Shown one piece after another: positions 1 to 8,766 of a DNA stretch of 64,000 nt (its first letter is position 1; every line of letters starts with the position of its first letter). Source of the stretch: Tetragenococcus halophilus subsp. halophilus DSM 20339 (GTDB lineage Bacteria > Bacillota > Bacilli > Lactobacillales > Enterococcaceae); the NCBI RefSeq assembly GCF_003841405.1, contig NZ_PXYA01000001.1, positions 744,001-808,000 on the forward strand, given 5' to 3'. The translations under genes were made by a program, and so were the position numbers. Below the pieces are notes generated by a model. It worked only from the letters and a program-made list of their open reading frames with translations. It had not been told where the DNA came from and made no database searches.

Positions 1-55
1 GCTAAAATATGATAAAAATCAACAGAACATTCCAAAAAATGAATAACAAAACAAT

Positions 56-91
56 AAAAAGGTTTTCCAAAATTAATGGGAAAACCTTTTT
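56..91. terminator. Rho-independent terminator, symmetric
   Basis: A 13-bp perfect stem (56-68 pairing with 79-91) has an A-run on its left arm and a T-run on its right arm, so it can act on both strands. It lies just downstream of the 41-codon minus-strand ORF and could also end a plus-strand gene entering from the left. Confidence 0.8.
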
Positions 92-114
92 ATTAGTTAA
101 ATATTATTTTAGCT

Positions 115-240
115 TCAAGCATTTTTATTAGCACGTTTATTTTTAATAGCCCATCTTACTAAGCCAAAAATAACAACCCAGCCCACTAAGTTACCTAAAA
201 CCTTTAAAGGATACATTGTACCTTTCTTTTTACCAGCCAC
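115..240 (-). CDS. Small single-span membrane peptide, 41 aa
   Basis: This minus-strand ORF starts with GTG at 240, preceded by an AAGGTG ribosome site about five bases upstream, and stops with TGA at 115. The 41-residue product has a basic N-terminus (AGKKKGT), one hydrophobic segment (about residues 12-30, VLGNLVGWVVIFGLVRW) and a basic tail (KNKRANKNA). That is the layout of a small positive-inside membrane peptide. It sits below another small membrane-protein gene (301-558) on the same strand, 60 bp away, and above a strong terminator, so the two may be co-transcribed. I recognise no family. The start is the main uncertainty, because an ATG further upstream runs into a stop. Confidence 0.5.
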   Translation of the reverse strand: MAGKKKGTMYPLKVLGNLVGWVVIFGLVRWAIKNKRANKNA

Positions 241-300
241 ATAGAACACCTTTTTTCATAAATTTTGAAACAAAATGTTACACTAATTCCAGAATATTTT

Positions 301-558
301 TTAATTTTCTCCTACAAAATTTTGACTTAAATTTTCGTTTTTAAGTCCATTCTTTATAACCTTTTCAACTGGTTGTTTAGTCATATTATTATCGCTAACA
401 AAGTAAAAATAACTACTTGGAACAAGCCATATAAGCACAGCAGCAACTAATGCTATGCCAAGTGAAATATTACGATACTGCTTATTAGGTCTTTTCTTTA
501 CAAAATACCATGTACCAATAATTCCTAACAAAAATAACGTCCCTAACAACGCATTCAT
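301..558 (-). CDS. Small membrane protein of unknown function, 85 aa
   Basis: I chose the ATG at 558 (MNALLGT) because AGGAG lies seven bases before it; a longer reading to 594 has no ribosome site. The 85-residue protein has two predicted membrane spans (about residues 3-20 and 32-54), separated by a short basic loop (KKRPNKQYR). A polar C-terminal tail rich in Asn, Lys and Glu follows. It is not a family I can name. It is followed on the same strand by the 41-residue peptide gene and lies downstream of the OsmC gene with an 88-bp gap. Function unknown; a membrane location is the only supported inference. Confidence 0.6.
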   Translation of the reverse strand: MNALLGTLFLLGIIGTWYFVKKRPNKQYRNISLGIALVAAVLIWLVPSSYFYFVSDNNMTKQPVEKVIKNGLKNENLSQNFVGEN

Positions 559-646
559 TTTATCACTCCTAAAAATCGAAAAAACCGTTAGCAAAAACTA
601 ACAACTTCTCACTTTGATAGTAACAAACACAAAAATTTGTTTCAAA

Positions 647-1087
647 TTATTTAGTCACAATTTCTGTTTCAAAATCTGGCGTATTTACGATGGTATCGTG
701 AACTGGACATGTTTGAATGACAAATTCAATAAAATCTTTGATCTCTTCTACTGTATTGTCTGCTTCAACATGAAAAGTTGTCTTGATTTTCGAAAATCCC
801 TTTTTAGCATTTGGATTTTTTCCCAAATAACCATCTGAATCTAACTCCCCTTCCAGATCAACCTTAAACGATTTTAGGTTGATTTTTTTAACTCTTGCAA
901 AAGACTTTGCCACAATGGTTAAACACGCGCCTAAAGAATTTAATAATGCTTCTACTGGATTCATTCCAGTGTTGGTACCACCATCAGCTTCAGGTTCATC
1001 TAGCGTAATTTCAAAACCTCTAGATTTACAAGATACTTTCAATCCACTTTCTAATGTTACTTCTGCTTTTGTTAGCTCAACTGCCAT
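647..1087 (-). CDS. OsmC/Ohr-family peroxiredoxin-like protein
   Basis: The 146-residue protein has the OsmC fold signature: a GTNTGMNPVEALLNSLGAC segment with Cys55 at the start of the central helix and a second Cys127 in the QTCPVHDT motif. In this family the two cysteines reduce organic hydroperoxides in the cytoplasm. The length matches the family's usual 135-150 residues. A GGAGGAAG ribosome site sits seven bases before the ATG. Whether it is an Ohr-type or a YhfA-type (OsmC-like) protein cannot be decided from sequence alone; the spacing and the absence of an OhrR neighbour favour the general OsmC-like group. It is a monocistronic gene at the edge of the IS-rich zone. Confidence 0.88.
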   Translation of the reverse strand: MAVELTKAEVTLESGLKVSCKSRGFEITLDEPEADGGTNTGMNPVEALLNSLGACLTIVAKSFARVKKINLKSFKVDLEGELDSDGYLGKNPNAKKGFSKIKTTFHVEADNTVEEIKDFIEFVIQTCPVHDTIVNTPDFETEIVTK

Positions 1088-1298
1088 CTTACTTCCTCCT
1101 TTTTAAATTAACAATAAAACCTTACTTATGAAAGTGACTTATTTCCATATACTCTCCTAATTTTAATGCATTAGAATTGGCGCCATGTCCAATCTCTTCT
1201 GTTTTTGCAATCGGTAAATCATCATCTTGCAAAATCTTTTGAAGTACTTCTTCAATAGGTTGCTCATAACTTTTTTGATAAGAAATAAAAGTACCTAA

Positions 1299-2865
1299 CT
1301 AAAACTTGAAAGTTCAAAAATACAGTTCATCCCTTGATAAATAAACGTTTTTTGATACAAAAATAGCATGAACGACTCAAAACTTGGTATAATAGAATTA
1401 CCAAAAAACCACTAACCAAGGAGTGTTCATGCCATGTCAATTATAACACAAAAAACGTCAAATTCAGAAAAAATTTCCAACTCTGTGAGTGATTTTTTTC
1501 ATCGATTCCATGTGGCTTCTGCGTTGAAAAAGGCAAACGCAGTCCATAAAAGGGGTTTTTCGGTTCCTGTTATTTTTTCGTTTTTATTGGCCTCGATCTT
1601 TACCAACGGTTCTACCTATCGGTTTTACCAAAAGCAGAAGGAACAGTTGCCTTTTTCGGATAAGACCTTTCGCAATGTCTTGAATGATCCGCACATTCAT
1701 TGGCAAAAATTACTGATCTTAGTGGCTAAATCCGTCATTACTTTCCTACGTCCATTGACGGATGATGCCCGAAAGACCACGTTTATCGTGGATGACTCCA
1801 TGTATACCCGCTCGAATGCGAAAAAAGTGGCGTGTGCCGCTTTACAATACGACCATGCCAAGAAAAAATATTTAAAAGGATTTCGTTATTTACAATTAGG
1901 CTGGAGTGATGGCAATAGCTTTGTCCCTGTTGCTTTTTCGTTGCTCTCCGGGAAAAGAAAGCTCCAATCTGATCTTGATATCGGGGATCAACGCACGAAT
2001 AGGGGGAAACGTAAAGCTCAAGCGCTTCGTAAAGGCACGGAAGTGACACTGGAACTGCTTCGATCGGCTTTGAACCAAGGGATCTCTGCAGATTATGTTT
2101 TATTTGACACCTGGTTTTCCAGTCCCAAAATGTTCCAACAGGTCCGTGACCTGAAATGCCACTGCGTAGCGATGGTTAAACGTAGTCAAAAGATCTACTA
2201 TCGTTATCAAGGCCAAAAGATGGATGTCAAAGAAATCTTCAAACGAAATAAAAAGCGCCGCGGTCGTTCTCGCTATCTTTTGAGTGTCCAAGTAGAAGCT
2301 GTCGTAGAAGGGGAAGTTTTTCCTATTAAGTTGGTATATATTCGCAATCGCAATAAACGAAACGACTATTTGGTCTTAGCTTCGACCGATATCGATCTAA
2401 CCGAAGACGAAATCATCCAGCTCTATGCTAGACGCTGGTCGGTGGAAGTCTACTTCAAGATGTGCAAACAATACTTAAAATTAGCCAAGTACCAAGGGAT
2501 TTCTTATGACGGGATCTTTGCGCATACGACACTGGTAGCTATCGGTTATATGATCCTAGCGGTGCAAGAACGTGAAAGTAAAGACGACCGAACGCTTGGC
2601 GAGTTATTTTATCTTCTCATTGATGAGCTTTCCGAGCTTTCTGTATCGGAAGCCATTTTGCAATTACTCGTTTTATTCCAAGAAGCTTTTGCGGATGAAT
2701 ATGTTTTGGATGAAGCCGTATTAAATAACATTATCGAACAGTTCCTTGAAAAACTACCTTTCTCCATGCAAAAACAGCTCAAGCAAGCAGGTTGAAGTTA
2801 ATTTTGTGCATAAGATGCTTGGTATACCAAGGGATACGTATCGAAAAATAGGTTTCAAGTTTTAG
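1299..2865 (+). mobile_element. IS4-family insertion sequence, copy A (1567 bp)
   Basis: The element has terminal inverted repeats CTAAAACTTGAAA at 1299 and its complement ending at 2865. It is flanked by the 7-bp direct repeat TACCTAA (1292-1298 and 2866-2872). It holds one transposase gene and inserts in an LD-carboxypeptidase gene. The second copy at 7200-8766 has the same 1567-bp length. The 7-bp duplication and the transposase signature suggest the ISPepr1-like subgroup of IS4, a family-level assignment from memory. Confidence 0.92.
1434..2795 (+). CDS. IS4-family DDE transposase (copy A)
   Basis: This 453-residue protein shows the IS4 DDE core: Asp in IVDDSMY, Asp in LFDTWFSS and Glu in YARRWSVEVYFKMCK. 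The last motif matches the Y-(2)-R-(3)-E-(6)-K signature exactly. It is full length and uninterrupted, so it is probably active for cut-and-paste transposition of its element. The ATG follows an AAGGAG site, inside the left part of the IS. Compared with copy B (7335-8696), the first 75 or so residues differ at about ten positions while the rest is almost identical, which hints at past recombination between copies. Confidence 0.95.
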   Translation: MSIITQKTSNSEKISNSVSDFFHRFHVASALKKANAVHKRGFSVPVIFSFLLASIFTNGSTYRFYQKQKEQLPFSDKTFRNVLNDPHIHWQKLLILVAKSVITFLRPLTDDARKTTFIVDDSMYTRSNAKKVACAALQYDHAKKKYLKGFRYLQLGWSDGNSFVPVAFSLLSGKRKLQSDLDIGDQRTNRGKRKAQALRKGTEVTLELLRSALNQGISADYVLFDTWFSSPKMFQQVRDLKCHCVAMVKRSQKIYYRYQGQKMDVKEIFKRNKKRRGRSRYLLSVQVEAVVEGEVFPIKLVYIRNRNKRNDYLVLASTDIDLTEDEIIQLYARRWSVEVYFKMCKQYLKLAKYQGISYDGIFAHTTLVAIGYMILAVQERESKDDRTLGELFYLLIDELSELSVSEAILQLLVLFQEAFADEYVLDEAVLNNIIEQFLEKLPFSMQKQLKQAG

Positions 2866-3569
2866 TACCTAATAAAATTCCAGCAATCTTATCAAAACCT
2901 TCTAATCCTTTTAACTGATAAAACATGGAATATAAGCTTTCTTTTCCTCCACCATGACTTTCTAAAAACAATACCTTGTTGGCTAGATCAGGCATATATT
3001 TTGTTCCGGCTAATTTTAAAAAGCAACGGATATTTCCACCAATAACTTCGCCTTCTATCTCATTACCTTGATAAAACTCCCAACTAGTTTGATACAAATC
3101 CTTTGCGCCATCAAAAAAAGAAGATTTAAATTTATCAATTTGTTTTCCACTAGCATCCCACAGTAAAGTTGCTACTTGAAATAATTCTACCTCTTGATTG
3201 CTCTGACTTATTAAACTATTTAACACTGTTGTAAGATCACTATAACCATAAAATTTCTTTTTCTGCTTCCGAATAAGTGAATAGTCTAGCTTATCTAAAA
3301 TACCATTAGCGATATCACCTCCAGAGATATCAAAAATAGCTTCTATCGAATCATCTGCATAATATTGATTCATAATTTCAGCCTTTTCACCAGTATTAAA
3401 AAGCGTATTTTCTTGCAAAGTTGGACTAAGTATAACGTCTAAACCCAATTTTTCTAATATCTCTTTTATATCGTAAACTTCTTGGAGGTTCGTTCTAGGA
3501 TCAGAGTTTCCCACTAATGCAACTTTTCTCTTATCTTTTGGTTTTATACGCACAACAGCGCCTCCTCAA

Positions 3570-3611
3570 AAAAGGCTAGGTTTTAATTCTATAGTTAAAT
3601 CCTAGCCTTTT
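3570..3611 (-). terminator. Rho-independent terminator
   Basis: AAAAGGCTAGG (3570-3580) pairs with CCTAGCCTTTT (3601-3611) and continues inward with AT pairs. On the minus strand the stem ends in a T-run. It lies between the small gene at 5180-5425 (before IS insertion about 90 bp upstream) and the LD-carboxypeptidase, so it probably ended that small gene's transcript. Confidence 0.7.
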
Positions 3612-3685
3612 ATATATATTCCGTCAATCGCTAAAGAACACGTCTTTTTATTGTAGACAAATTTTTCCAGAATAATTTAATGTAA

Positions 3686-5207
3686 CTCAAGTTTCGCACA
3701 TAAAAAAATAGGATAATCCATTGCCAGATCTGGGCCTGCATTGAATTCAATCGCCTTCTTGACTTTTTTAACAAAAGATACAAAAAGAACTCGCTTTGTT
3801 TTATAATTGATTTACCACAAATCAAAGACAAAGGAGTTCTTGCCCTTATGATACACTTAAAAGCCATCAAAAATCAATTACCAAATGAAGTAAAAGCGAC
3901 TTTTTCCGAATTAAAGGTGCCTTCCTTTTTGCGTCAAGCTCACATCCACAAGCAAAAAGGCTATTCCGTCGCAGTCATCTTTACTTTTCTTTTTTCTTTA
4001 GTCTTTAAAGGCAAATCGCTTCATCAAGTCCTTTCTGGACGTGAGGCGGACCAATGGATGAAAAAAGATACGGTCTATCGTTTGATGAACGATCCTCACA
4101 ATAACTGGCGGACCTTTCTTCTTCGTTTCAGTACTTCGGTGATCGAAAAGATCCATCGTCTGACGGATCCTCAAACTCATCTACGCACCTTGATTTTAGA
4201 CGATTCTACCTTTTATCGAAATCGGAGTCAAAAAGTCCCTGGTTTAGCCCGTCTATGGGATCATGCCTTGCAAAAAGGCTACAAAGGATATCGTATGCTC
4301 ACGTTGGGCTTTTCCGATGGGTATTCGTTTCTGCCTATTGATTTTAGTTTGCTTTCTGGCAATAAAAAAGTCCAGCCCACCATCTCTGTACAAGACCAGC
4401 GAACCGTGGGCGCTCGTCGATTCAAAGAAGCGCAGCGTCCCATGCCTGAAGTGGCGGTTGAAATGGTGGCACGTGCCCTTGATCAGGGCATTTATGCCAC
4501 GCATGTGCTCATGGACAAGTGGTTTACTTGTCCGAAAATGATCGATCGGTTACACGATTTAGGCATTCATACGATAGGGATGATGAAAAACGGAAAAACA
4601 AAATATCTCTACCAAGGGCGTTTTTATAAATTAAGCGAACTCTACCAAAAATCGACGGAAGAAGTAACTGCTGAAGCTATTCTTTCGTCCATTATCGTCC
4701 AGCCCTGTGCTGGTCAGCATCCTGTGAAGATCGTTTTTGTGAAAAACCACAGTAAACAAAGTGCCTGGTTAGCCATTATGACGGATGATCTGACGCTGTC
4801 TTCTCAAGAGATCGTCAAAACCTATTCTTTACGGTGGGATATCGAAACATTCTTTAAAGCATCAAAATCACTGCTTCATTTAGCGCAAGAAACACAGACA
4901 CGGAATTATCAAGCCCTGCTCTGTCACACGACCATTGTATTTACCCGTTATATTCTCTTGAGCTGGCAACAACGCTGTGCCAATGACGAGCGGACACTGG
5001 GCGGCTTATTTTATGAACTCGCAGATCAGATGAAAGAACTTGATTGGTCTGTGGCATTGCTTGAGTTGGTCAAGATCATTCAGGCTGTCAGCGAAAAAGC
5101 AGAAAGTACACTACAAGACTTTATTGAAAGTCAACTACAACACTGGATCGATACGCTACCCAACTATATCAAGGGTTATCTACCGAATTTGGTGTGCGAA
5201 ACTTGAG
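3686..5207 (+). mobile_element. IS4-family insertion sequence, second type (1522 bp)
   Basis: Terminal inverted repeats CTCAAGTTTCGCACA (3686-3700) and its complement (ending 5207) match over 15 bp. The element is flanked by an exact 8-bp duplication TAATGTAA (3678-3685 and 5208-5215). It differs in ends and sequence from the other IS type in this window. It inserted inside the stop codon of a small minus-strand gene. The transposase stop codon lies inside the right inverted repeat. Confidence 0.92.
3848..5206 (+). CDS. IS4-family DDE transposase (second type)
   Basis: The 452-residue transposase carries Asp in LILDDSTFY, Asp in LMDKWFTCP and Glu in YSLRWDIETFFKASK, again a perfect Y-(2)-R-(3)-E-(6)-K motif. 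It is only distantly similar to the 453-residue transposase at 1434 and 7335, so two IS4 lineages coexist here. The frame is complete and the element ends are intact, so it is potentially mobile. Its final TGA (5204-5206) is made by the right terminal repeat. The annotated ATG lies 15 bases after AAAGGAG; a start one or two codons on either side is possible. Confidence 0.94.
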   Translation: MIHLKAIKNQLPNEVKATFSELKVPSFLRQAHIHKQKGYSVAVIFTFLFSLVFKGKSLHQVLSGREADQWMKKDTVYRLMNDPHNNWRTFLLRFSTSVIEKIHRLTDPQTHLRTLILDDSTFYRNRSQKVPGLARLWDHALQKGYKGYRMLTLGFSDGYSFLPIDFSLLSGNKKVQPTISVQDQRTVGARRFKEAQRPMPEVAVEMVARALDQGIYATHVLMDKWFTCPKMIDRLHDLGIHTIGMMKNGKTKYLYQGRFYKLSELYQKSTEEVTAEAILSSIIVQPCAGQHPVKIVFVKNHSKQSAWLAIMTDDLTLSSQEIVKTYSLRWDIETFFKASKSLLHLAQETQTRNYQALLCHTTIVFTRYILLSWQQRCANDERTLGGLFYELADQMKELDWSVALLELVKIIQAVSEKAESTLQDFIESQLQHWIDTLPNYIKGYLPNLVCET

Positions 5208-5425
5208 TAATGTAATTCATTCAGAGTAGTAATATCTTTAATATGTTTTTTTGATAAAACTGAAAAAGCTGCTGTCAAACCATGTAAAGCTTCAATATCT
5301 TTCATTGTAATACTCGTACCTGGAAAACGTTCGAAAGTTAAAAAATCTAAATTTTGAACTAAACCGTCTAATTCAAAACCGCTCTTAAAAACTTCAGTAA
5401 ATAATTGATTCTCTTCTTCTGTCAT
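5180..5425 (-). CDS. Small protein of unknown family, C-terminus extended by an IS
   Basis: The ATG at 5425 follows GGAGG by eight bases. The first 72 residues (MTEEENQLFTEVFKSGFELD to ITTLNELH) are native. The IS insertion at 5208-5215 split the original TAA stop after codon 72, so the frame now reads nine residues into the IS end (YSSFAHQIR) before stopping. The native protein is acidic, mostly helical by appearance, and has no membrane segment. It is transcribed divergently from the XRE regulator at 5730, so the pair may belong together. I recognise no family; a phage-derived or toxin-antitoxin role would be speculation. Confidence 0.6.
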   Translation of the reverse strand: MTEEENQLFTEVFKSGFELDGLVQNLDFLTFERFPGTSITMKDIEALHGLTAAFSVLSKKHIKDITTLNELHYSSFAHQIR

Positions 5426-5729
5426 TGTTCTTTCCTCCATTTTATTAATTTATCGTTTATTGAAAAACGCATAAGTATTTTAGATGATAAACTCCTTTCT
5501 TTTTTTGTTTCTTTTTCAGCAACTCCCTATTTTCACAAAATTTGCTATATTCCCAATTCTATTTCCCGAAAAATATTACAAGTTTCTTTTAGCGCAACTA
5601 CTACCTTTAGATTACATTGCTTTTTTAGCAACGTCAACTATAATTTATCAAATATCGAAACTTGCTTATTTCACTTTTAGAAACCATGTTATTATATTTG
5701 CGTAATTAGCAACGAAAGGAGCGCTTAAT
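5426..5729. other. Divergent intergenic region with promoter of the XRE gene
   Basis: This 304-bp AT-rich stretch separates two divergent genes. An extended -10 box TGTTATTAT lies about 35 bases before the regulator's ATG. ORFs seen across it on the plus strand lack ribosome sites and homologous features, so I treat it as non-coding. No clear palindromic operator is visible. Confidence 0.45.
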
Positions 5730-6068
5730 ATGTCTGATACTTCTTTGATTAGAAGAATTATAAATCTAAGAGAATCAAATAACTGGACACAAGTAGAATT
5801 AGGAAGAAAACTTAATTTGGACAAATCAGCGATGAATAAAATTGAAAATGGCACAAGAAAAGTCTCTACTAACGAGCTAGAAAAAATCGCTGACGTCTTT
5901 ACTGTTTCTACTGATTATCTATTAGGAAGAGAAAATAAAGAATATGATTTACCTGAAAGTAAAAGCCAGACCGTAGCCAAGCATATGGGAGATAGTGTTT
6001 CAGAAGATGAAATGGAAGATATCTTGGATTATATTGAGTTTATTAAACAAAAACGGAAGAAACAGTAA
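5730..6068 (+). CDS. XRE-family helix-turn-helix regulator
   Basis: The 112-residue protein has a lambda-repressor-like HTH over residues 7-62 (RESNNWTQVELGRKLNLDKSAMNKIENGTRKVS, then a YLLGR ending). The C-terminal tail is short and acidic and ends in a basic stretch (FIKQKRKKQ). It has no peptidase or ligand domain, so it is a small DNA-binding repressor of the type found next to phage or stress genes. AAAGGAG lies nine bases before the ATG. The divergent small gene at 5180-5425 is the likely target. No other phage genes are nearby, so a prophage remnant is only one possibility. Confidence 0.85.
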   Translation: MSDTSLIRRIINLRESNNWTQVELGRKLNLDKSAMNKIENGTRKVSTNELEKIADVFTVSTDYLLGRENKEYDLPESKSQTVAKHMGDSVSEDEMEDILDYIEFIKQKRKKQ

Positions 6069-6204
6069 TGGTATTAGGTTAGTTTTATTGATACATTTCG
6101 TTTATATAAAAAAAGATTTTATTTTATTTTTTCGAACTTATCATAAAAAAATATTTTTGTTTTCTTGCCAGAGAATGGGGAGCTATTTATACTTTTAAGC
6201 AAAA

Positions 6205-6260
6205 TAAAAATTCCTCTCATAGTAATCAAAAATTTACGCTAAGATTACTATGGCAGGAAT
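6205..6260 (-). terminator. Rho-independent terminator of the oxidoreductase gene
   Basis: ATTCCT-NN-CATAGTAATC (6243-6260 on the minus strand) pairs with GATTACTATG-NN-AGGAAT (6210-6227), a long stem with one 2-base internal loop. A run TTTTATTTT follows on the minus strand. It lies about 80 bp below the stop of the split quinone oxidoreductase. Confidence 0.7.
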
Positions 6261-7199
6261 ACACTACTTTTGTTATGAAATGATCAGTTCTTCTATTCTT
6301 GTTCTCTTTGAAAATATCTCATACCAAAATGTATCTCTAAGGAGTTAATAAAACCTTGCCAATATTCTTTCCAGCTTCTAAAAATTCATGAGCATCTTTG
6401 CCGTTTCTTAATCTAAAAATAGTTGGTTCACTAATGGTAATTTGACCATCTACAAAATATTGAAATAATCGTTTGCTTCTTTCTTCTCTTTCTTCGTAGC
6501 TTGTCAAATAATCCCATAAGTCTCCAGTTAAGATACTTTTTGATTTTGTAAGTAGTTCAATTAAATTAACTTGAGGCGGTGTACCCCCTGCCATACCGAA
6601 AAGAACAACTTTACCTCTATTTTTAGTCAAATCAATACTCTGCTGAACAGTAATGCCTACACCATCATAAACAGTATCAAAGGAATTTTGAACATCGTTA
6701 AACCATTCCTCTTCTTTTAAAAATACTTCCCTTGCCCCTTGCTTCAATGCAGTTTCTTGTTTTTCTATTGAAGAAGTAAGCCCGTAGACATCAACACCGT
6801 CTGCTCCCAATATTTGAGATAGAATTTGACCAACTCCACCGCTAATCCCGTAGATAAAGGCTTTATCTCCTCTCACATTTTGCCCCAAATCATTGGCTAA
6901 AAATTCGGCAGTTAAACCTTGCAGACCTATACTAGCTGCCAGCTTTATATTCATATTTTTGGGTATTTTTATAATATTTTCCTTTGGTACTGATACCAGT
7001 TCCGCATTAGCGAAAGGAACATCCACAAACAAAATATCTTCCCCTATAGAGCAACTTTTAATATTTTTTCCTATTTTAACAACTTCTCCAACGCCTTCAT
7101 AACCATTGATATATGGAGGAGAATGATCCTCTATGTGATAATCGCCTCTTCTTCTATAAATATCCGCAAAATTTACTCCAATATATTTTGTTTTAATAA

Positions 7200-8766
7200 C
7201 TAAAACTTGAAAGTTCAAAAATACAGTTCATCCCTTGATAAATAAACGTTTTTTGATACAAAAATAGCATGAACCACTCAAATCCTGGTATAATAGAATC
7301 AACGAAAAACCACTAACCAAGGAGTGTTCATGCCATGTCAATTATAACACAAACAACGCCAAACTCAGAAAAAATTTCTACCTCTGTGTCTGATTTTTTT
7401 CATCAGTTCCATGTAGCTTCTGCTCTTAAAAAATCGAATGCCGTGCACAGGAAGGGTTTCTCCGTTTCTGTTATTTTTTCGTTCCTATTAGCTTCGATCT
7501 TTACCAACGGTTCTACCTATCGGTTTTACCAAAAGCAAAAGGAACAGCTATCATTTTCAGATAAAACATTTCGCAACGTTTTGAATGATCCGCACATTCA
7601 TTGGCAAAAATTACTGATCTTAGTGGCTAAATCCGTCATTACTTTCCTACGTCCATTGACGGATGATGCCCGAAAGACCACGTTTATCGTGGATGACTCC
7701 ATGTATTCTCGCTTGAATGCGAAAAAAGTGGCGTGTGCCGCTTTACAATACGACTATGCCAAGAAAAAATATTTCAAAGGATTTCGTTATTTACAATTAG
7801 GCTGGAGTGATGGCAACAGCTTTGTCCCCGTCGCTTTTTCCTTGCTCTCCGGGAAAAGAAAGCTCCAATCTGATCTTGATATCGGGGATCAACGCACGAA
7901 TAGGGGGAAACGTAAAGCTCAAGCGCTTCGTAAAGGTACGGAAGTGACACTGGAACTGCTTCGATTGGCTTTGAACCAAGGGATCCATGCGGATTATGTC
8001 TTATTCGATACTTGGTTTTCCAGTCCCAAAATGTTCCAACAGATCCGTGACCTGAAATGCCACTGCGTAGCGATGGTTAAACGTAGTCAAAAGATCTACT
8101 ACCGTTATCAAGGCCAAAAGATGGATGTCAAAGAAATCTTCAAACGAAACAAGAAACGCCGCGGTCGTTCTCGCTATCTTTTGAGTGTCCAAGTAGAAGC
8201 TGTCGTAGAAGGGAAAGTCCTTCCCATTAAGTTGGTATATATTCGCAATCGCAATAAACGAAACGACTATTTGGTCTTAGCTTCGACCGATATCGATCTG
8301 ACCGAAGACGAGATCATTCAGCTCTATGCTAGACGCTGGTCGGTGGAAGTCTACTTCAAGATGTGCAAACAATACTTAAAATTAGCCAAGTACCAAGGGA
8401 TTTCTTATGACGGGATCTTTGCGCATACGACACTGGTAGCTATCGGTTATATGATCCTAGCGGTGCAAGAACGTGAAAGTAAAGACGACCGAACGCTTGG
8501 CGAGTTATTTTATCTTCTCATTGATGAGCTTTCCGAGCTTTCTGTATCGGAAGCCATTCTGCAATTACTCGTTTTATTCCAAGAAGCTTTTGCGGATGAA
8601 TATGTTTTGGATGAAGCCGTATTAAATAACATTATCGAACAGTTCCTTGAAAAACTACCTTCCTCTATACAAAAACAGCTCAAGCAAGCAGGTTGAAGTT
8701 AATTTTGTGCATGAGATCCTTGGTATACCAAGGGATACGTATCGAAAAGTAGGTTTCAAGTTTTAG
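7200..8766 (+). mobile_element. IS4-family insertion sequence, copy B (1567 bp)
   Basis: Same ends and length as copy A (inverted repeats CTAAAACTTGAAA), flanked by the 7-bp duplication TTAATAA (7193-7199 and 8767-8773). The two copies are in direct orientation 4.3 kb apart, so homologous recombination between them could delete everything from the first IS to this one. It interrupts a quinone oxidoreductase gene. Confidence 0.93.
7335..8696 (+). CDS. IS4-family DDE transposase (copy B)
   Basis: The 453-residue product has the same DDE residues and Y-(2)-R-(3)-E-(6)-K signature as the protein at 1434. Its frame is complete and it is probably functional. Nucleotide differences from copy A are concentrated in the first 230 bp of the gene (for example ATPNS-type and SNAVHRK changes) and are sparse afterwards. 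That mosaic pattern fits gene conversion or a recombinant copy rather than simple divergence after one transposition. The ATG follows AAGGAG by nine bases. Confidence 0.95.
   Translation: MSIITQTTPNSEKISTSVSDFFHQFHVASALKKSNAVHRKGFSVSVIFSFLLASIFTNGSTYRFYQKQKEQLSFSDKTFRNVLNDPHIHWQKLLILVAKSVITFLRPLTDDARKTTFIVDDSMYSRLNAKKVACAALQYDYAKKKYFKGFRYLQLGWSDGNSFVPVAFSLLSGKRKLQSDLDIGDQRTNRGKRKAQALRKGTEVTLELLRLALNQGIHADYVLFDTWFSSPKMFQQIRDLKCHCVAMVKRSQKIYYRYQGQKMDVKEIFKRNKKRRGRSRYLLSVQVEAVVEGKVLPIKLVYIRNRNKRNDYLVLASTDIDLTEDEIIQLYARRWSVEVYFKMCKQYLKLAKYQGISYDGIFAHTTLVAIGYMILAVQERESKDDRTLGELFYLLIDELSELSVSEAILQLLVLFQEAFADEYVLDEAVLNNIIEQFLEKLPSSIQKQLKQAG

Larger units (their letters stand above)
1122..3553 (-). 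pseudogene. LD-carboxypeptidase / MccF-like S66 peptidase, split by an IS
   Basis: Two minus-strand pieces flank an IS element. The N-terminal part (2866-3553, GTG start, AGGAGG seven bases upstream) carries the S66 nucleophile motif GYSDLTT and ends at GILLGT. The C-terminal part (1122-1298) continues with TFISYQKSYEQP and contains the EIGHGANSNAL motif with the catalytic His. Removing the IS and one copy of the 7-bp target duplication TACCTAA restores a continuous frame. S66 enzymes cut L,D-peptide bonds in murein tetrapeptides or inactivate microcin C-like peptide nucleotides. The split separates the Ser from the His, so the product is almost certainly inactive. Before insertion the gene looks intact, so the event is probably recent. 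Confidence 0.9.

Noticed and set aside
5426-5729. Plus-strand ORFs at 5405-5705
   Set aside because: Low complexity, no ribosome site, overlapping the divergent promoter region.
5730-6068. Prophage or phage remnant around the XRE gene
   Set aside because: No integrase, structural or other phage genes, and no attachment-site repeat at the tRNA-Arg gene at 13254.
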